Positions 34,157-47,376 are shown, counted from the first letter of the stretch. The stretch is DNA of 64,000 bases from Anaerolineaceae bacterium (GCA_020634165.1 JACKCF010000001.1:930001-994000); one strand, 5' to 3'. Made by a program: numbers and translations. The notes: a model not told the origin generated them from the letters alone.

Positions 34157-35296
34157 ATGAATGTCGCCGGAAAGCACTATCGCACCATCTGGCTAAAAGA
34201 TGGCGCTCCCGAAGTCGTACAGATCATCGACCAGCGCCTGCTGCCGCATGAATTCCATATTGTCGATTTGCAGACGGTCGATGAAGTGGCCTATGCCATT
34301 AAAGAGATGCAGGTGCGTGGTGCCGGACTCATCGGCGCGACGGCGGGCTATGGTATGTACATTGCCGCGTTGCAGGCTCCCAAAGATAGTCAAGAAGCCT
34401 TCCTTTCCTTTATAGAGGAAGCAGGTGAGCAGCTTAAAGCCACGCGCCCAACCGCCGTGAATCTGGAGTGGGCTGTCGAGCGCCAGAAAATCGCCATTGC
34501 CGAGGCCGTATCTATTGACGATATGATCGCCATTGCGCAGCAGACAGCCCAGGATATCGCTGACGAAGATGCTGAGTTTTGCCGCCGCATTGGTGATCAT
34601 GGCGTTTCACTGATCGAAAACTTCGCTGCCCGGAAAAATGGTGAGCCAGTCAACATTCTGACGCACTGCAATGCCGGTTGGCTGGCTTTCGTTGATTATG
34701 GCTCCGCGACTGCGCCGATTTATGCCGCGCATGACAAGGGCATCAATGTGCACGTCTGGGTCGATGAAACCCGCCCACGCAACCAGGGTGCGCGCCTCAC
34801 TGCCTGGGAACTCGGCCAGCATGGCGTTCCGCATGCCGTCATCGCCGATAACGTCGGCGGCCACCTGATGCAGCATGGCCTGGTCGATCTGGTCATCGTC
34901 GGCACCGACCGCACCACCTATACAGGGGACGTCGCCAACAAGATTGGCACTTATCTCAAAGCCCTCGCCGCCTACGATAACGATGTGCCCTTTTACGTCG
35001 CGCTGCCATCCTCCAGCTTTGACTGGAAAATCCGTGATGGCCTGCGACAAATCCCGATTGAGCAGCGTAATGGCGATGAAGTCCGGCATATCTATGGACG
35101 CCGCGAAAATGGCGACACTGATTGGGTGCTCCTCACCCCACAGGACAGTCCAACCGCCAATTATGCCTTTGATGTGACCCCTGCGCGCTTGGTCACGGAC
35201 CTCATTACAGAACGGGGCATTTGTGACGCATCCGAGACCGATATTGCCCGATTATTTCCTGACAAAATATTGGCGGGTGACAACGTCCCGCGCTGA
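34157..35296 (+). CDS. mtnA: Methylthioribose-1-phosphate isomerase (MtnA/eIF2B-like family)
   Basis: This 379-residue protein belongs to the eIF2B-related isomerases. Motifs are 'MQVRGAGLIGATAGYGM' (usual form RGAPAIG), 'NILTHCNAGWLAFVDYG' (catalytic Cys of the family), 'VWVDETRPRNQGARLTAWEL', 'VIVGTDRTTYTGDVANKIGTY' (catalytic Asp, normally in GADR) and 'PFYVALPSSSFDW'. MtnA isomerises methylthioribose-1-phosphate to the ribulose form in methionine salvage. Close paralogues act on 5-deoxyribose-1-phosphate or ribose-1,5-bisphosphate, and the altered RGAGLIG and GTDR motifs leave that open. It starts 42 bp after dnaX, an unusual guest between dnaX and ybaB. Confidence 0.86.
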   Translation: MNVAGKHYRTIWLKDGAPEVVQIIDQRLLPHEFHIVDLQTVDEVAYAIKEMQVRGAGLIGATAGYGMYIAALQAPKDSQEAFLSFIEEAGEQLKATRPTAVNLEWAVERQKIAIAEAVSIDDMIAIAQQTAQDIADEDAEFCRRIGDHGVSLIENFAARKNGEPVNILTHCNAGWLAFVDYGSATAPIYAAHDKGINVHVWVDETRPRNQGARLTAWELGQHGVPHAVIADNVGGHLMQHGLVDLVIVGTDRTTYTGDVANKIGTYLKALAAYDNDVPFYVALPSSSFDWKIRDGLRQIPIEQRNGDEVRHIYGRRENGDTDWVLLTPQDSPTANYAFDVTPARLVTDLITERGICDASETDIARLFPDKILAGDNVPR

Positions 35297-35373
35297 CCGA
35301 GTCTCACAGGTCGTCATCTTCCGTGTTATAGTAGAGCAATCCAAGTGTAGTTAATTTTGGCAGGAGTGAAGAC

Positions 35374-35760
35374 ATGTCGAAAAGAAGACGTGGAGTCCCA
35401 GGAGGTGGTGGTATGCCAGGTGGTGGTATGGGCGGCATGATGGCCCAGCTACAGAAGATGCAGCAGGACATGGCCGAAGCCCAGGAAGCCCTCGAAAAAG
35501 AAACGGTCGAAGTATCTGTGGGTGGTGGTGCTCTGACAATTGTCATCACCGGGCACCAGCGCGTGCAGTCGATCAACATCAATCCCGATGTCATCGACTT
35601 TGAAGACGAAGAATGGGCGACCGACCTGCAAGACCTGCTGGTCAGCGCCGTCAACCAGGCAATTGAGCAGAGCCAGACCATGGCCGCTGAACGCATGGAA
35701 AAGATCACGGGTGGCCTGAACGGTATGCTCCCAGGTGGCCTCGGTGGTTTGATGGGCTAA
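35374..35760 (+). CDS. ybaB: YbaB/EbfC nucleoid-associated protein
   Basis: The 128 residues have a Gly/Pro/Met-rich lead ('GVPGGGGMPGGGMGGMM') longer than usual. The YbaB core follows: 'AQLQKMQQDMAEAQEALEKETVEVSVGGGALTIVITG' (helix then strands) and 'SININPDVID', ending with helix 3 and another Gly/Leu/Met-rich tail. YbaB homodimers bind DNA and bend or coat the nucleoid. The genomic link dnaX-ybaB-recR is conserved in many bacteria and supports the call. AGGAG lies 7 nt before ATG. A terminator follows. Confidence 0.93.
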   Translation: MSKRRRGVPGGGGMPGGGMGGMMAQLQKMQQDMAEAQEALEKETVEVSVGGGALTIVITGHQRVQSININPDVIDFEDEEWATDLQDLLVSAVNQAIEQSQTMAAERMEKITGGLNGMLPGGLGGLMG

Positions 35761-35784
35761 GCCTGTCATCAACCAGCAATAACC

Positions 35785-35812
35785 AAGAGGGCACACTGCG
35801 TGTCCTCTTTTC
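35785..35812 (+). terminator. Intrinsic terminator after ybaB
   Basis: A 10-bp stem AAGAGGGCAC/GTGTCCTCTT (one G:T pair) with a 5-nt loop is followed by TT. It separates ybaB from recR, so recR probably has its own promoter. Confidence 0.75.
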
Positions 35813-35959
35813 ATCTATATATGCTTTATTTTCTGGCTGATGGTTTCATTGACAGATTCAGCATACAGTCCACAGCACTCAGTACTAAATTTTCTTTGCG
35901 ATCTTCGTGTCTTTGTAGTGAAATTGAAATCTGATGATAATGGCTAGGTAGGGAACCCC

Positions 35960-36571
35960 ATGAGCAAAGCGATTCCAGAACCCGTCACCAAATTGATTGA
36001 AGCCTTCTCCCGCCTGCCGAGTATCGGCCCCAAGACCGCCGCCCGCCTGACCTACTATCTACTGCGTGAGCAGGATGATACGGCGCTGGTGCTGGCCCAG
36101 GCCCTGACCGATATGAAATCCAAGACGCGCTTTTGCAGCAACTGCTATAACATCACCACTCAGGATGTTGATCCCTGTGCCATCTGCAGCGATTCCAACC
36201 GTGATAAGTCCACCATCGTCGTCGTAGAGGAACCGCTTGATGTGCAGGCGGTCGAACGCACCGGTGGTTACGAAGGCCAGTATCACGTGCTGCACGGCGT
36301 CATTTCTCCGGTCAATGGTGTCGGGCCGGATGACCTCAAAATTACCGAGCTGGTCAAACGTGTCGAGGCCAATCCCATTACCGAGGTCATCATTGCGACC
36401 AATCCTGGTCTGGAAGGCGATGCCACTGCCATGTATATCCAGCGGGCGCTTGATGGCAAAGGCGTCAAGATCACTCGTCCTGCGCGTGGCCTGCCCACCG
36501 GTGGCGATCTGGAATACGTCGATTCCGTAACATTGATGCGCGCTTTGCAGGGTCGTAGTGAATTAGGCTAG
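35960..36571 (+). CDS. recR: Recombination mediator RecR
   Basis: The 203 residues have all RecR parts: the N-terminal helix-hairpin-helix 'LIEAFSRLPSIGPKTAARLTYYLL', the zinc finger 'CSNCYNITTQDVDPCAICSD', and the Toprim domain 'TIVVVEEPLDVQAVERTGGYEGQYHVLHGVISPVNGVGPDDL' with 'EVIIATNPGLEGDATAMYI'. The C-terminal Walker-B-like part ends 'LPTGGDLEYVDSVTLMRAL'. RecR works with RecO/RecF to load RecA at gaps. Length and motif order are canonical. AGGTAGGG precedes the ATG. It lies upstream of the rRNA operon promoter. Confidence 0.96.
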   Translation: MSKAIPEPVTKLIEAFSRLPSIGPKTAARLTYYLLREQDDTALVLAQALTDMKSKTRFCSNCYNITTQDVDPCAICSDSNRDKSTIVVVEEPLDVQAVERTGGYEGQYHVLHGVISPVNGVGPDDLKITELVKRVEANPITEVIIATNPGLEGDATAMYIQRALDGKGVKITRPARGLPTGGDLEYVDSVTLMRALQGRSELG

Positions 36572-36623
36572 TTGTGAGTGTTTTTGTTTCATAAGAAACA
36601 CGCCAATCTCAATGCAATTTCCC

Positions 36624-36653
36624 TTGACCGGGATGGGGTGGTCGTGCTATATT
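36624..36653 (+). promoter_or_regulatory. rRNA operon promoter
   Basis: TTGACC (36624-36629), 18-nt spacer, TATATT (36648-36653), 5/6 matches in each hexamer. Initiation would fall near 36660, about 655 nt upstream of mature 16S. No second promoter is obvious in the leader. Confidence 0.65.
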
Positions 36654-36659
36654 TTGCAT

Positions 36660-37315
36660 CCTGCGACGGGAAAGCGTTGCAGCGAGCTTAACAAAGCAGA
36701 GGAGGATGCTGAACAGGCACTGTTCACAACCTCATAGGGTGGCGGAAACTGGAGAGCGCAAGCTGGAAGGTGGAGGCCGCAAACACCGACACTCCCTGAC
36801 GGGTCCGCGTATGTCGGGTTTTAGAACCAGAGTCGTTTATAACGGCAAGCTGGGGAAGAACTTGGGATAAAGCGAGATAACCCAAACGAGTTGACTGTGG
36901 AAGCAGGTAAACTCGTCAGAAAACGCGAGATTGAGCGTTGACAAGGTTGGGGAGGGGTTGGTATGCTTGTCTCTACCACAAACGAGAAGCAGGGAACTGA
37001 GACTCAGAAGTGGTGAGAGCGAAAGCTCAGCGGGGATGAGAAATCATTCCAGGAACCTTAACAACAGGATAGTGGGTCGAGACGGGGCTTGAAGTACAAG
37101 CACTGTTGAGACTGAGACGAAATGGTTGGTTGCCTGGTTGAGTCGGTCCGAGAGGAAGTGACTCTATAAAAGGAACAGGTAACGAATCAGCCAGAGTAGA
37201 TTAAGCTCAAGATCTCTTTTTCGGAAGAGATCGTCAAACAAAGGAAATAAACTCGCTCAGCGAGTGAGTTTGAAAAATCTCCCAAACGGTTAACCGTAAA
37301 GGGAGAAACCCCTTG
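36660..37315 (+). other. Long transcribed rRNA leader
   Basis: About 650 nt lie between the promoter and mature 16S without a gene. It contains the 5' half of the 16S processing stem (37052-37091), a GAGC-GAAA-GCTC tetraloop hairpin (37018-37029), an 8-bp hairpin GATCTCTT/AAGAGATC (37211-37232) and an inverted AAACTC/GAGTTT pair (37248-37271). The function beyond processing is unknown; the length is greater than in most bacteria. Confidence 0.55.
37052..37091 (+). repeat. 5' arm of the 16S precursor processing stem
   Basis: This segment is complementary to 38930-38968 downstream of 16S. A 15-bp core (37062-37076 with 38945-38959) is perfect, and pairing extends both ways to about 38 bp with few mismatches. 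It would bring the ends of pre-16S together for RNase III. Confidence 0.8.
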
Positions 37316-38818
<1,503 letters not shown>

Positions 38819-38929
38819 AAGAGAAATGTTGGTGGCACGAGAGTGCGACCGACAAAGAGAGAGCGTCAGGGAAAAAGTGCGAGAGGGCAGTGCGACCACA
38901 AGTCGCCAGAGACCTCTGACCTGACCACT

Positions 38930-38968
38930 CAAGCACACGTCTCCCCCACTATCCTGTTGGTAAGTTCC
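38930..38968 (+). repeat. 3' arm of the 16S precursor processing stem
   Basis: Reverse complement of 37052-37091 with a perfect 15-bp core CCCACTATCCTGTTG at 38945-38959. Most of that core (TATCCTGTTGG) is repeated at 39003-39013, so the 5' arm has two possible partners. Confidence 0.8.
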
Positions 38969-38979
38969 AACTTCCGACG

Positions 38980-39008
38980 TTGACAGGAAATATTCTATCG
39001 AGTATCCT
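38980..39008 (+). promoter_or_regulatory. Promoter-like element inside the rRNA spacer
   Basis: A perfect TTGACA (38980-38985) with a 17-nt spacer and TATCCT (39003-39008, 4/6). It could give extra 23S transcripts, but the -10 coincides with the repeated stem sequence, so it may be fortuitous. Confidence 0.3.
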
Positions 39009-39099
39009 GTTGGACACGTCAGTTTTAACAACTAAGGACGAGATTCATTTGACACCAGCAACAAACAACGATCAAAGGCGAATACCTGTGTAAACTAGG

Positions 39100-39114
39100 T
39101 TCCCTACTGTTGTT
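39100..39114 (+). repeat. 5' arm of a probable 23S precursor stem
   Basis: The 15 nt are complementary to 42503-42517 with one mismatch (shared core TACTGTTGTT). The arms flank 23S as expected for an RNase III stem, though 480 nt separate this arm from mature 23S. Confidence 0.5.
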
Positions 39115-39131
39115 TGTTTGGAGTGCGAATG

Positions 39132-39158
39132 AAGCTCGGCGAAGTGTCGGGCTTTTTT
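39132..39158 (+). terminator. Terminator-shaped hairpin between 16S and 23S
   Basis: A 9-bp stem AAGCTCGGC/GTCGGGCTT (two G:U pairs) with a 5-nt loop is followed by six T residues including the stem end. In an rRNA operon this should be read through under antitermination, or it may attenuate 23S. Confidence 0.5.
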
Positions 39159-39596
39159 CATCGGTCAGTGGTGTGTTAGCAAGAGCGGAAGCGCCTGCTG
39201 AGACGCGACGGGCAGATGAACTTCTCTCCGGAGGAGTGGACCCGCCCAGCAGACTGCCCAGAAGGCAGTTGTGCAGCTTAAGAGAAGAATAGAGGAAAAA
39301 TGCGCGTCGAGCCGCAAAGGCTCGGCAAGCTCAAGCGACAGGAAGCTTGAGCGAAAATAACGCATACTGTTGGCAAAGAACTCTGCGGCGCAGGGGGCTA
39401 CCACGAAGAGTGGGAGTCGACCCAGGAAGCGAAAGCTGAGAGCGTAGCAGAGAGCTTAGTAGAAATTGCCAGAAGCGAGCCGTTCGGGGAACCGGACGGA
39501 GGAAGTTGTGGGAACACTATAAGTGGGAACACGACAAAGTCGCTGAAGAAAAGCAAGAAACGCGAAGCAAGAGTGCCAGCATCTCCGTATCACACG

Positions 39597-42414
<2,818 letters not shown>

Positions 42415-42502
42415 TGATGTGATGCGGGGGTGCAGGCACTCTGGCAGAACGTGGAAGAGCTTGGTGGAAGCGGCGAAGAAGAAGACGCATTTGGCAATGT
42501 AA

Positions 42503-42517
42503 GAACAACAGTATGGA
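42503..42517 (+). repeat. 3' arm of a probable 23S precursor stem
   Basis: Complementary to 39100-39114 with one mismatch. It lies in the 268-nt 23S-5S spacer, which otherwise shows no gene. Confidence 0.5.
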
Positions 42518-42682
42518 AAGCAGCCCGTGAGGGTGGCGCGCAGAAACTGGGAAACCAGAGAAATTTCCTCTAAAGACTCTCTGAAGCAATCTTCAAAGCA
42601 AGAAGAAGGCAGGGGAGAGTGGTGAAGCGCACGCTGACTCGCGAGAGTTGGCGTAAGTGCGAAGAGTGAACACGAGAAGAGT

Positions 42683-42801
42683 GTGTTGGTGACTAGAGCT
42701 GCGGGGGTACACCCGGCTCCATCCCGAACCCGGTCGTTAAGCCCGCAAGCGCCGATGGTACTGCACGGGCAACTGTGTGGGAGAGTAGGCCGTTGCCAAC
42801 C
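42683..42801 (+). rRNA. rrf: 5S ribosomal RNA
   Basis: About 119 nt with helix I ends GTTGGTGA/GTTGCCAAC, loop block CCATCCCGAACCCGG, 'GCGCCGATGGTACTGC' and 'GGGAGAGTAGG'. It closes the operon. A CTCACTT/AAGTGAG hairpin follows at 42810-42827 but lacks an adjacent T run. Confidence 0.95.
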
Positions 42802-42994
42802 TAATGAAACTCACTTTTTCAAGTGAGAGACACTTTTCCAGATCACAGACAAGCACGAGCAAACCACCACTCCATCCCCCGCCTTTTTGCTTTAATGACC
42901 TCCCTGCCTCTAGTTTCTGACCATCGGAAGATGCACTTCCTCTTTTCTAACCTTGATAGACTAGCTAAACTAATGACTAACAACTTGAAACTAT

Positions 42995-44686
42995 TTACTT
43001 CAAATCCATCATCCAGAAATTGCCATCCAGCGCATTACGAAACGCGATTTTGCTGCCATCGGCATTGACGTCCCACTGCCCATTCATCACTGCAAACGGC
43101 TGCATATTGCGAACCGTTAGCATCCTTAGCTGACCATCAGCAACCGTAAACAACCCAAGCTCATGAATCGCATTTTCCGGCTCGAATGGGATGACGAACA
43201 GGCTGTTTTCGTCACGCCAGCGGTACGCCCCGAACCAGTCCAGCCGCTGCGGTTGTGACCCTTCCGCAATGTCGATCAGGTACATCCCATTGTCGGCAGG
43301 GTCCGGTTGCGATGACAGATAGTAGACCATGCGGCTGCCACCTGGTGCGATGCTAAACCCGCGCGGACGGTACCAGGTGCCCAGGTTATAGCGCTGCCCC
43401 GTGTTGATGTCGACAATATCGATGCGCGTATTATTGTCCTCGCGCCACGTCACCAGCAACCGATGGTCATCCAGCCAGTTGCCATCCAGGCCACGTTCAG
43501 CCAATACCTGGATCGGCGCATAGTTGCCGCTGCGATCCCGCACATCAGCCATGTAAATCGCATTCACTGCCGATGTTTGCCCAGGGACGAAAACACTCTC
43601 GCGCTCAACCCACATCAGATGCGTATTGCTCGCATTCAGTCCGGCGGGATTGCCATTCGTATTGACTTGCCACGCAATTCCTGTTGCCAGTTCGAGGATT
43701 TGCACATTATCACCAATTTGCGCCACTGTATGGCTGAAATCCGGCGAATACAGATAAGGCGTTTCCGGCCCCATGCTGACCATTTGCCCGGCATCGGCGT
43801 CCCATGTATAGACCGATGCGCGGCTGCCAGGGGCACCATCAAGCGTGTACAGCGTATTGGCGTCCATTGAGTGCCACCAAAAGTCCGGGCAGCAGCCCGT
43901 GCCATCTAACATTTGCATGGTCACCGGCGTATCCTGGGGAATGTCGATCGCATTGGCATCCGGCGGAACCAGCAGCGGTGGCAGTTGATTGTTCAGGAGC
44001 GGCCAGCTTTCCGTGTAGGCATTCAGCCGACGCCCACCGAACGCCACATCCGGCTGATCTTCCAGCGATTGCCACTGGCGCGCATTATTCAGGTCAATCT
44101 GGAAGAAGCGCCCACCAAAGCGCCCTACCAGCGCCAGTGTGTGCCAGTTGGCCTGCATATAATTCACGGGATTGTACGTCGTGCGATAGTCCGACGAGCG
44201 AATTTCCAGATGCAGATGAGGCCGCGAAAAACACGTTTCGTCAGGGTCGCCGCTGTAACCAACCAGCTCCCCCTGCTTAACAATCTGGCCTTCTGTAACC
44301 GGCGCACGATCCAGCAGATGGCCGTACAGGGACGTTAGCCCGATGGCATCGTGCCGCAGAATCAGATTATGCGGCGCCGACCCAAAGCTGAGGTTATCCA
44401 CATAGGCGACGACGCCATCTGCGACCGCTACCAGCGGCGTGCCACATGCCGCCGAAAAATCCAGACCGAAGTGCAGTCCCTGGCCCGCGCTGTACCACAG
44501 ATCGCCAAAATTATATGCCCCGGTGGTATTGCCATAGGCTTGCCCCAACAGCCATGTGTCCAGCGCTGGCCCATCCTGAAATGGCAGAATCAGCGGCTTA
44601 TTGATGAGTTGTTGTGCCTTGCTGATGCCCGCCAGCGGCAGCATCACCGCCAGTAGCATCACTACCAGGAAAAACATCCGGCGCAT
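42995..44686 (-). CDS. Secreted M23 (LytM) metallopeptidase with C-terminal propeller-like domain
   Basis: This protein of about 563 residues has a signal peptide ('FFLVVMLLAVMLPLAGISKAQ'), then a LytM domain (about 55-185) with the zinc ligands in 'HFGLDFSAACGTPLVAVADGVVAYVDN' (His and Asp) and 'RPHLHLEIR' (HxH), plus 'LYGHLLDRAPVTEGQIVKQGELVG'. M23 enzymes cut peptidoglycan cross-links. The remaining 370 residues are repeated beta blades ('TPYLYSPDFSHTVAQIGDNVQIL', 'IDIVDINTGQRYNLGTW', 'MYLIDIAEGSQPQRLDWF', 'ADGSKIAFRNALDGNFWMMDLK') typical of a TolB/WD40-like propeller. ATG 44686 follows CAGGGTGA; in-frame ATGs at 44710 and 44704 are less supported. The 3' end lies about 190 bp from 5S in convergent orientation. 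Confidence 0.88.
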   Translation of the reverse strand: MRRMFFLVVMLLAVMLPLAGISKAQQLINKPLILPFQDGPALDTWLLGQAYGNTTGAYNFGDLWYSAGQGLHFGLDFSAACGTPLVAVADGVVAYVDNLSFGSAPHNLILRHDAIGLTSLYGHLLDRAPVTEGQIVKQGELVGYSGDPDETCFSRPHLHLEIRSSDYRTTYNPVNYMQANWHTLALVGRFGGRFFQIDLNNARQWQSLEDQPDVAFGGRRLNAYTESWPLLNNQLPPLLVPPDANAIDIPQDTPVTMQMLDGTGCCPDFWWHSMDANTLYTLDGAPGSRASVYTWDADAGQMVSMGPETPYLYSPDFSHTVAQIGDNVQILELATGIAWQVNTNGNPAGLNASNTHLMWVERESVFVPGQTSAVNAIYMADVRDRSGNYAPIQVLAERGLDGNWLDDHRLLVTWREDNNTRIDIVDINTGQRYNLGTWYRPRGFSIAPGGSRMVYYLSSQPDPADNGMYLIDIAEGSQPQRLDWFGAYRWRDENSLFVIPFEPENAIHELGLFTVADGQLRMLTVRNMQPFAVMNGQWDVNADGSKIAFRNALDGNFWMMDLK

Positions 44687-44901
44687 AGATTCACCCTGTT
44701 TCATCGACATTTATAAGCGGTAGTATGGCACACACCCACTCTTATTGAACAGATGGGCCATTTTCGCTTAGACTGAAAAGCATACCGCAATTCTCATCAC
44801 ACATTCTTAATAAGTCCTTACTATTCTGTGAAGTATGCTAGGCGGGTGGCGTTACTTGCCAGTACAATAACCCTATCCATAATAGGTTGGAGCAAACAAA
44901 A

Positions 44902-47322
44902 ATGGCTTATCGCAAGCGCATTCTTTTGATTTTTATGATCGCACTCCTGGCGATGAGTGCGGCTGTGGTCTCCGCGATTGGCGAAGACGACACCGATACG
45001 CCGCCCGGTGATGACAATGTAGCGCCGGATGCGACCGTAGAAATCGCCAATGACGAAGGGGGTCCGGTGGTGTTGACGGGTGAGGTGACGTATACCAACC
45101 CCTTCTTTACCACAGGCGTTTCTCAGCCCCTCATCATCCTGGAAGATCAGGCTGGTTTTGTTGACCGCAACGAATACTTCCTGTTTCCGCAGGAAAGCCA
45201 GGTTTTGGGCCAGATTACGTCCAACTTCTACGAGTCACCCTTCACCTATTCAGTGGCATTGCCGATTGAACCACAGGGTTCTCTGCGTGATGTCGATCAT
45301 GATGGTGAAGAAGATACAGGTGTGATGGTCTTTGCCGTTGCCTATTGGTCAAATACCTTCGGCGATCCACTGCTTGAAGAGCGCGACATGTACGGTGGCG
45401 GTTGGTCGGGTGCCTATGCCTCAACGCGCACCAGCAGCAACCCTGATTTGCGCGGTGAATACGTCGGTGGCAAGGTCCTCATCTATGCACCTGACGATCA
45501 GCAGGGTTTCCCCAGCGGTTTTGGTGCCGATGGCAAGCTCTTTACAGAAGATGATCCTATCGTACCCGTTCCCCAGGGTTACACGGTCGTCAATATGGAT
45601 ACCGATCCATTTACATTTGATCGTTCACGCGAGCAGACACTCGACCTCTACGAGCCGGAAACAGCCGCTGTCAGCGATTTCTCCGGCATGGATTATGTCG
45701 ATGCCTTTGACGCCATGATCGAAAAATTCCGCAAGGAATACGCCTTCTCAGAATACTATGGTCTGGATTGGGATCAGCTTTCCGCGACCTATCGGCCGCG
45801 CGTCCAGGCCGCAGAAGCCAGCCGTGATGCCTATCTCTTCGCGCTGGCACTCCGCGACCTGCTCTGGGAAATCCCGGATGGTCACGTCAGCATGTCGCTG
45901 GATTTGCTCATCGAGGACTTCCAGAATGAGACCGCAGGTGGCCTCGGCATTGCCATTCGCGAGCTGGATGATGGCCGTGTCATCGTCAACTATCTGGTTC
46001 CAGGCACACCAGCCACCGATGCCGGTATGCAGCTTGGCACTGAAATTATCGCCATTGATGGCGTTCCGATTGACGAAGTGCTAACGAATACCTTCGTCTG
46101 GGCGCATCAAACGCTGGCAACACCGGATGCGCTGCGTCTGCAACAGTTGCGTTATGCCACTCGCTTCCCGATGGGAACGACTGTCGATGTCACTTTCAAA
46201 AATCCAGGTGAAGACGAGCAGACCGTTTCAATGGAGACTGTGCCAGAACGTGACAGCTTCTCATTTAGCTCATTCAACAACGGCGTCACCGGTCTGGAAC
46301 TCCCCGTTGAGTTCGAGATTTTGCCAAGTGGTTATGGCGTGGTCAGCATCTACAGCTTCAGTGACGATGAATATCTCACCGTCCAACTGTGGGAACGCAT
46401 GATTCGCACCTTCAAGGCCAGTGAGGTCAATGGCATTATCATCGACATGCGCAATAACGGCGGGGGCAGCGGCTTCCTGGCAGATCAGATGGCGGCCTAC
46501 TTCTTCACTGAACCGATTGTGGTTGGTAACTCTGGCGTCTACAACGAAGACTACGGCGATTTCTACTTTGATGAACGCGGCGAAGATTTGCTCTATCTGC
46601 CGCCGGAAGAACTGATCTACGATGGCCCGGTCGCTGTGATTGTCAGTCCGGCCTGCTTTAGCGCCTGCGAATTTTTCAGCTATGACTTCACCCTGCGTGA
46701 TGCCGACAATACGGCTATCGTCGGCTTCTACCCAACAGGTGGCCTCGGCGGTGGTGTAGAAGATTTCTACATGCCAGAAGGCATCTCGATCCGCTTCACC
46801 GTGTCGCGTGCCATCAGCCCGGATGGCAGCATCCACATTGAGGGCCAGGGTGTCGCTCCGACAGTACGTGTGCCTGTCACCGAAGAAACGCTCTTCAGTG
46901 ATGGCGACCCAGTGTTGGAAGCGGCCCAGGAAGCCTTGCTGGAAATCAGTCGTGGTGTAGTGATCGATGGCGGTACCTTGAGCTTTGGCGCCACCTTCGG
47001 GACCATATCGGCAACCGCCAGTGTTCAGCCAGATACGGCTGTTCAGTATAGTGTCGTTCTGCCAGCCGGAGCAGTCGTCAACTTCTTCGTTGGCGACGAA
47101 GAAGGCACCCGCGATACCATCCTCTCGATCTATGATGAATCCGGCGTGCAACTGCTGGCGGATAACGACGATGCCGAAGCCGGCGGCCCTAGTTCCGCCC
47201 TGACCGAACTGAGCATTGGCGACAGTGATATTCCGGTTATTGTCGAGATGCGCCTAAAAGAGGGCCAGGAACCCGGTAACCTGACGCTGACCATCGAAGC
47301 GGTCCCAGAAAATTCGCAATAA
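44902..47322 (+). CDS. Secreted S41-family (C-terminal-processing/tricorn-like) peptidase with PDZ and PPC-type domains
   Basis: This protein of about 806 residues has a signal peptide ('ILLIFMIALLAMSAAVVSA'), an N-terminal beta domain of about 260 residues, then an S41 helical cap ('DAFDAMIEKFRKEYAFSEYYGLDW', 'LLWEIPDGHVSMSL'). A PDZ domain ('GLGIAIRELDDGRVIVNYLVPGTPATDAGMQLGTEIIAIDGVP') and the protease core ('VNGIIIDMRNNGGGSGFLADQM', then 'VSPACFSACEFFSYDFTLRD', where the Ser after Phe is the expected nucleophile) follow. The C-terminal 120 residues resemble a bacterial pre-peptidase C-terminal (PPC) beta-sandwich. It would cleave C-terminal or misfolded envelope proteins. ATG 44902 is 9 nt after GGAG; TTG 44887 is less likely. 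Confidence 0.87.
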   Translation: MAYRKRILLIFMIALLAMSAAVVSAIGEDDTDTPPGDDNVAPDATVEIANDEGGPVVLTGEVTYTNPFFTTGVSQPLIILEDQAGFVDRNEYFLFPQESQVLGQITSNFYESPFTYSVALPIEPQGSLRDVDHDGEEDTGVMVFAVAYWSNTFGDPLLEERDMYGGGWSGAYASTRTSSNPDLRGEYVGGKVLIYAPDDQQGFPSGFGADGKLFTEDDPIVPVPQGYTVVNMDTDPFTFDRSREQTLDLYEPETAAVSDFSGMDYVDAFDAMIEKFRKEYAFSEYYGLDWDQLSATYRPRVQAAEASRDAYLFALALRDLLWEIPDGHVSMSLDLLIEDFQNETAGGLGIAIRELDDGRVIVNYLVPGTPATDAGMQLGTEIIAIDGVPIDEVLTNTFVWAHQTLATPDALRLQQLRYATRFPMGTTVDVTFKNPGEDEQTVSMETVPERDSFSFSSFNNGVTGLELPVEFEILPSGYGVVSIYSFSDDEYLTVQLWERMIRTFKASEVNGIIIDMRNNGGGSGFLADQMAAYFFTEPIVVGNSGVYNEDYGDFYFDERGEDLLYLPPEELIYDGPVAVIVSPACFSACEFFSYDFTLRDADNTAIVGFYPTGGLGGGVEDFYMPEGISIRFTVSRAISPDGSIHIEGQGVAPTVRVPVTEETLFSDGDPVLEAAQEALLEISRGVVIDGGTLSFGATFGTISATASVQPDTAVQYSVVLPAGAVVNFFVGDEEGTRDTILSIYDESGVQLLADNDDAEAGGPSSALTELSIGDSDIPVIVEMRLKEGQEPGNLTLTIEAVPENSQ

Positions 47323-47376
47323 CAGCTATCGTAGGCCGGTCATCGCTTGACCAGTCCGACAAGTCAAACTAAGGTA

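Larger units (their letters stand above)
38819..39596 (+). other. 16S-23S internal transcribed spacer without tRNA genes
   Basis: About 780 nt. No Ile or Ala tRNA, or any cloverleaf, is visible. The spacer holds the 3' arm of the 16S stem (38930-38968), an 11-bp direct copy of part of that arm at 39003-39013, a TTGACA-N17-TATCCT promoter-like pair (38980-39008), the 5' arm of a likely 23S stem (39100-39114) and a terminator-shaped hairpin (39132-39158). The remaining 440 nt have no feature I can name. Confidence 0.7.

Noticed and set aside
36585..36600. TGTTTC/GAAACA hairpin after recR
   Set aside because: Short A/T stem without a T run; not convincing as a terminator and overlapped by the approach to the rRNA promoter.
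38819..39596. Possible Ile/Ala tRNA genes in the 16S-23S spacer
   Set aside because: No cloverleaf, T-loop GTTCAAATC-type block or anticodon arm could be found.
42810..42827. Hairpin after 5S as rRNA operon terminator
   Set aside because: The stem CTCACTT/AAGTGAG is clear but no T run follows directly, so I do not call it a terminator.
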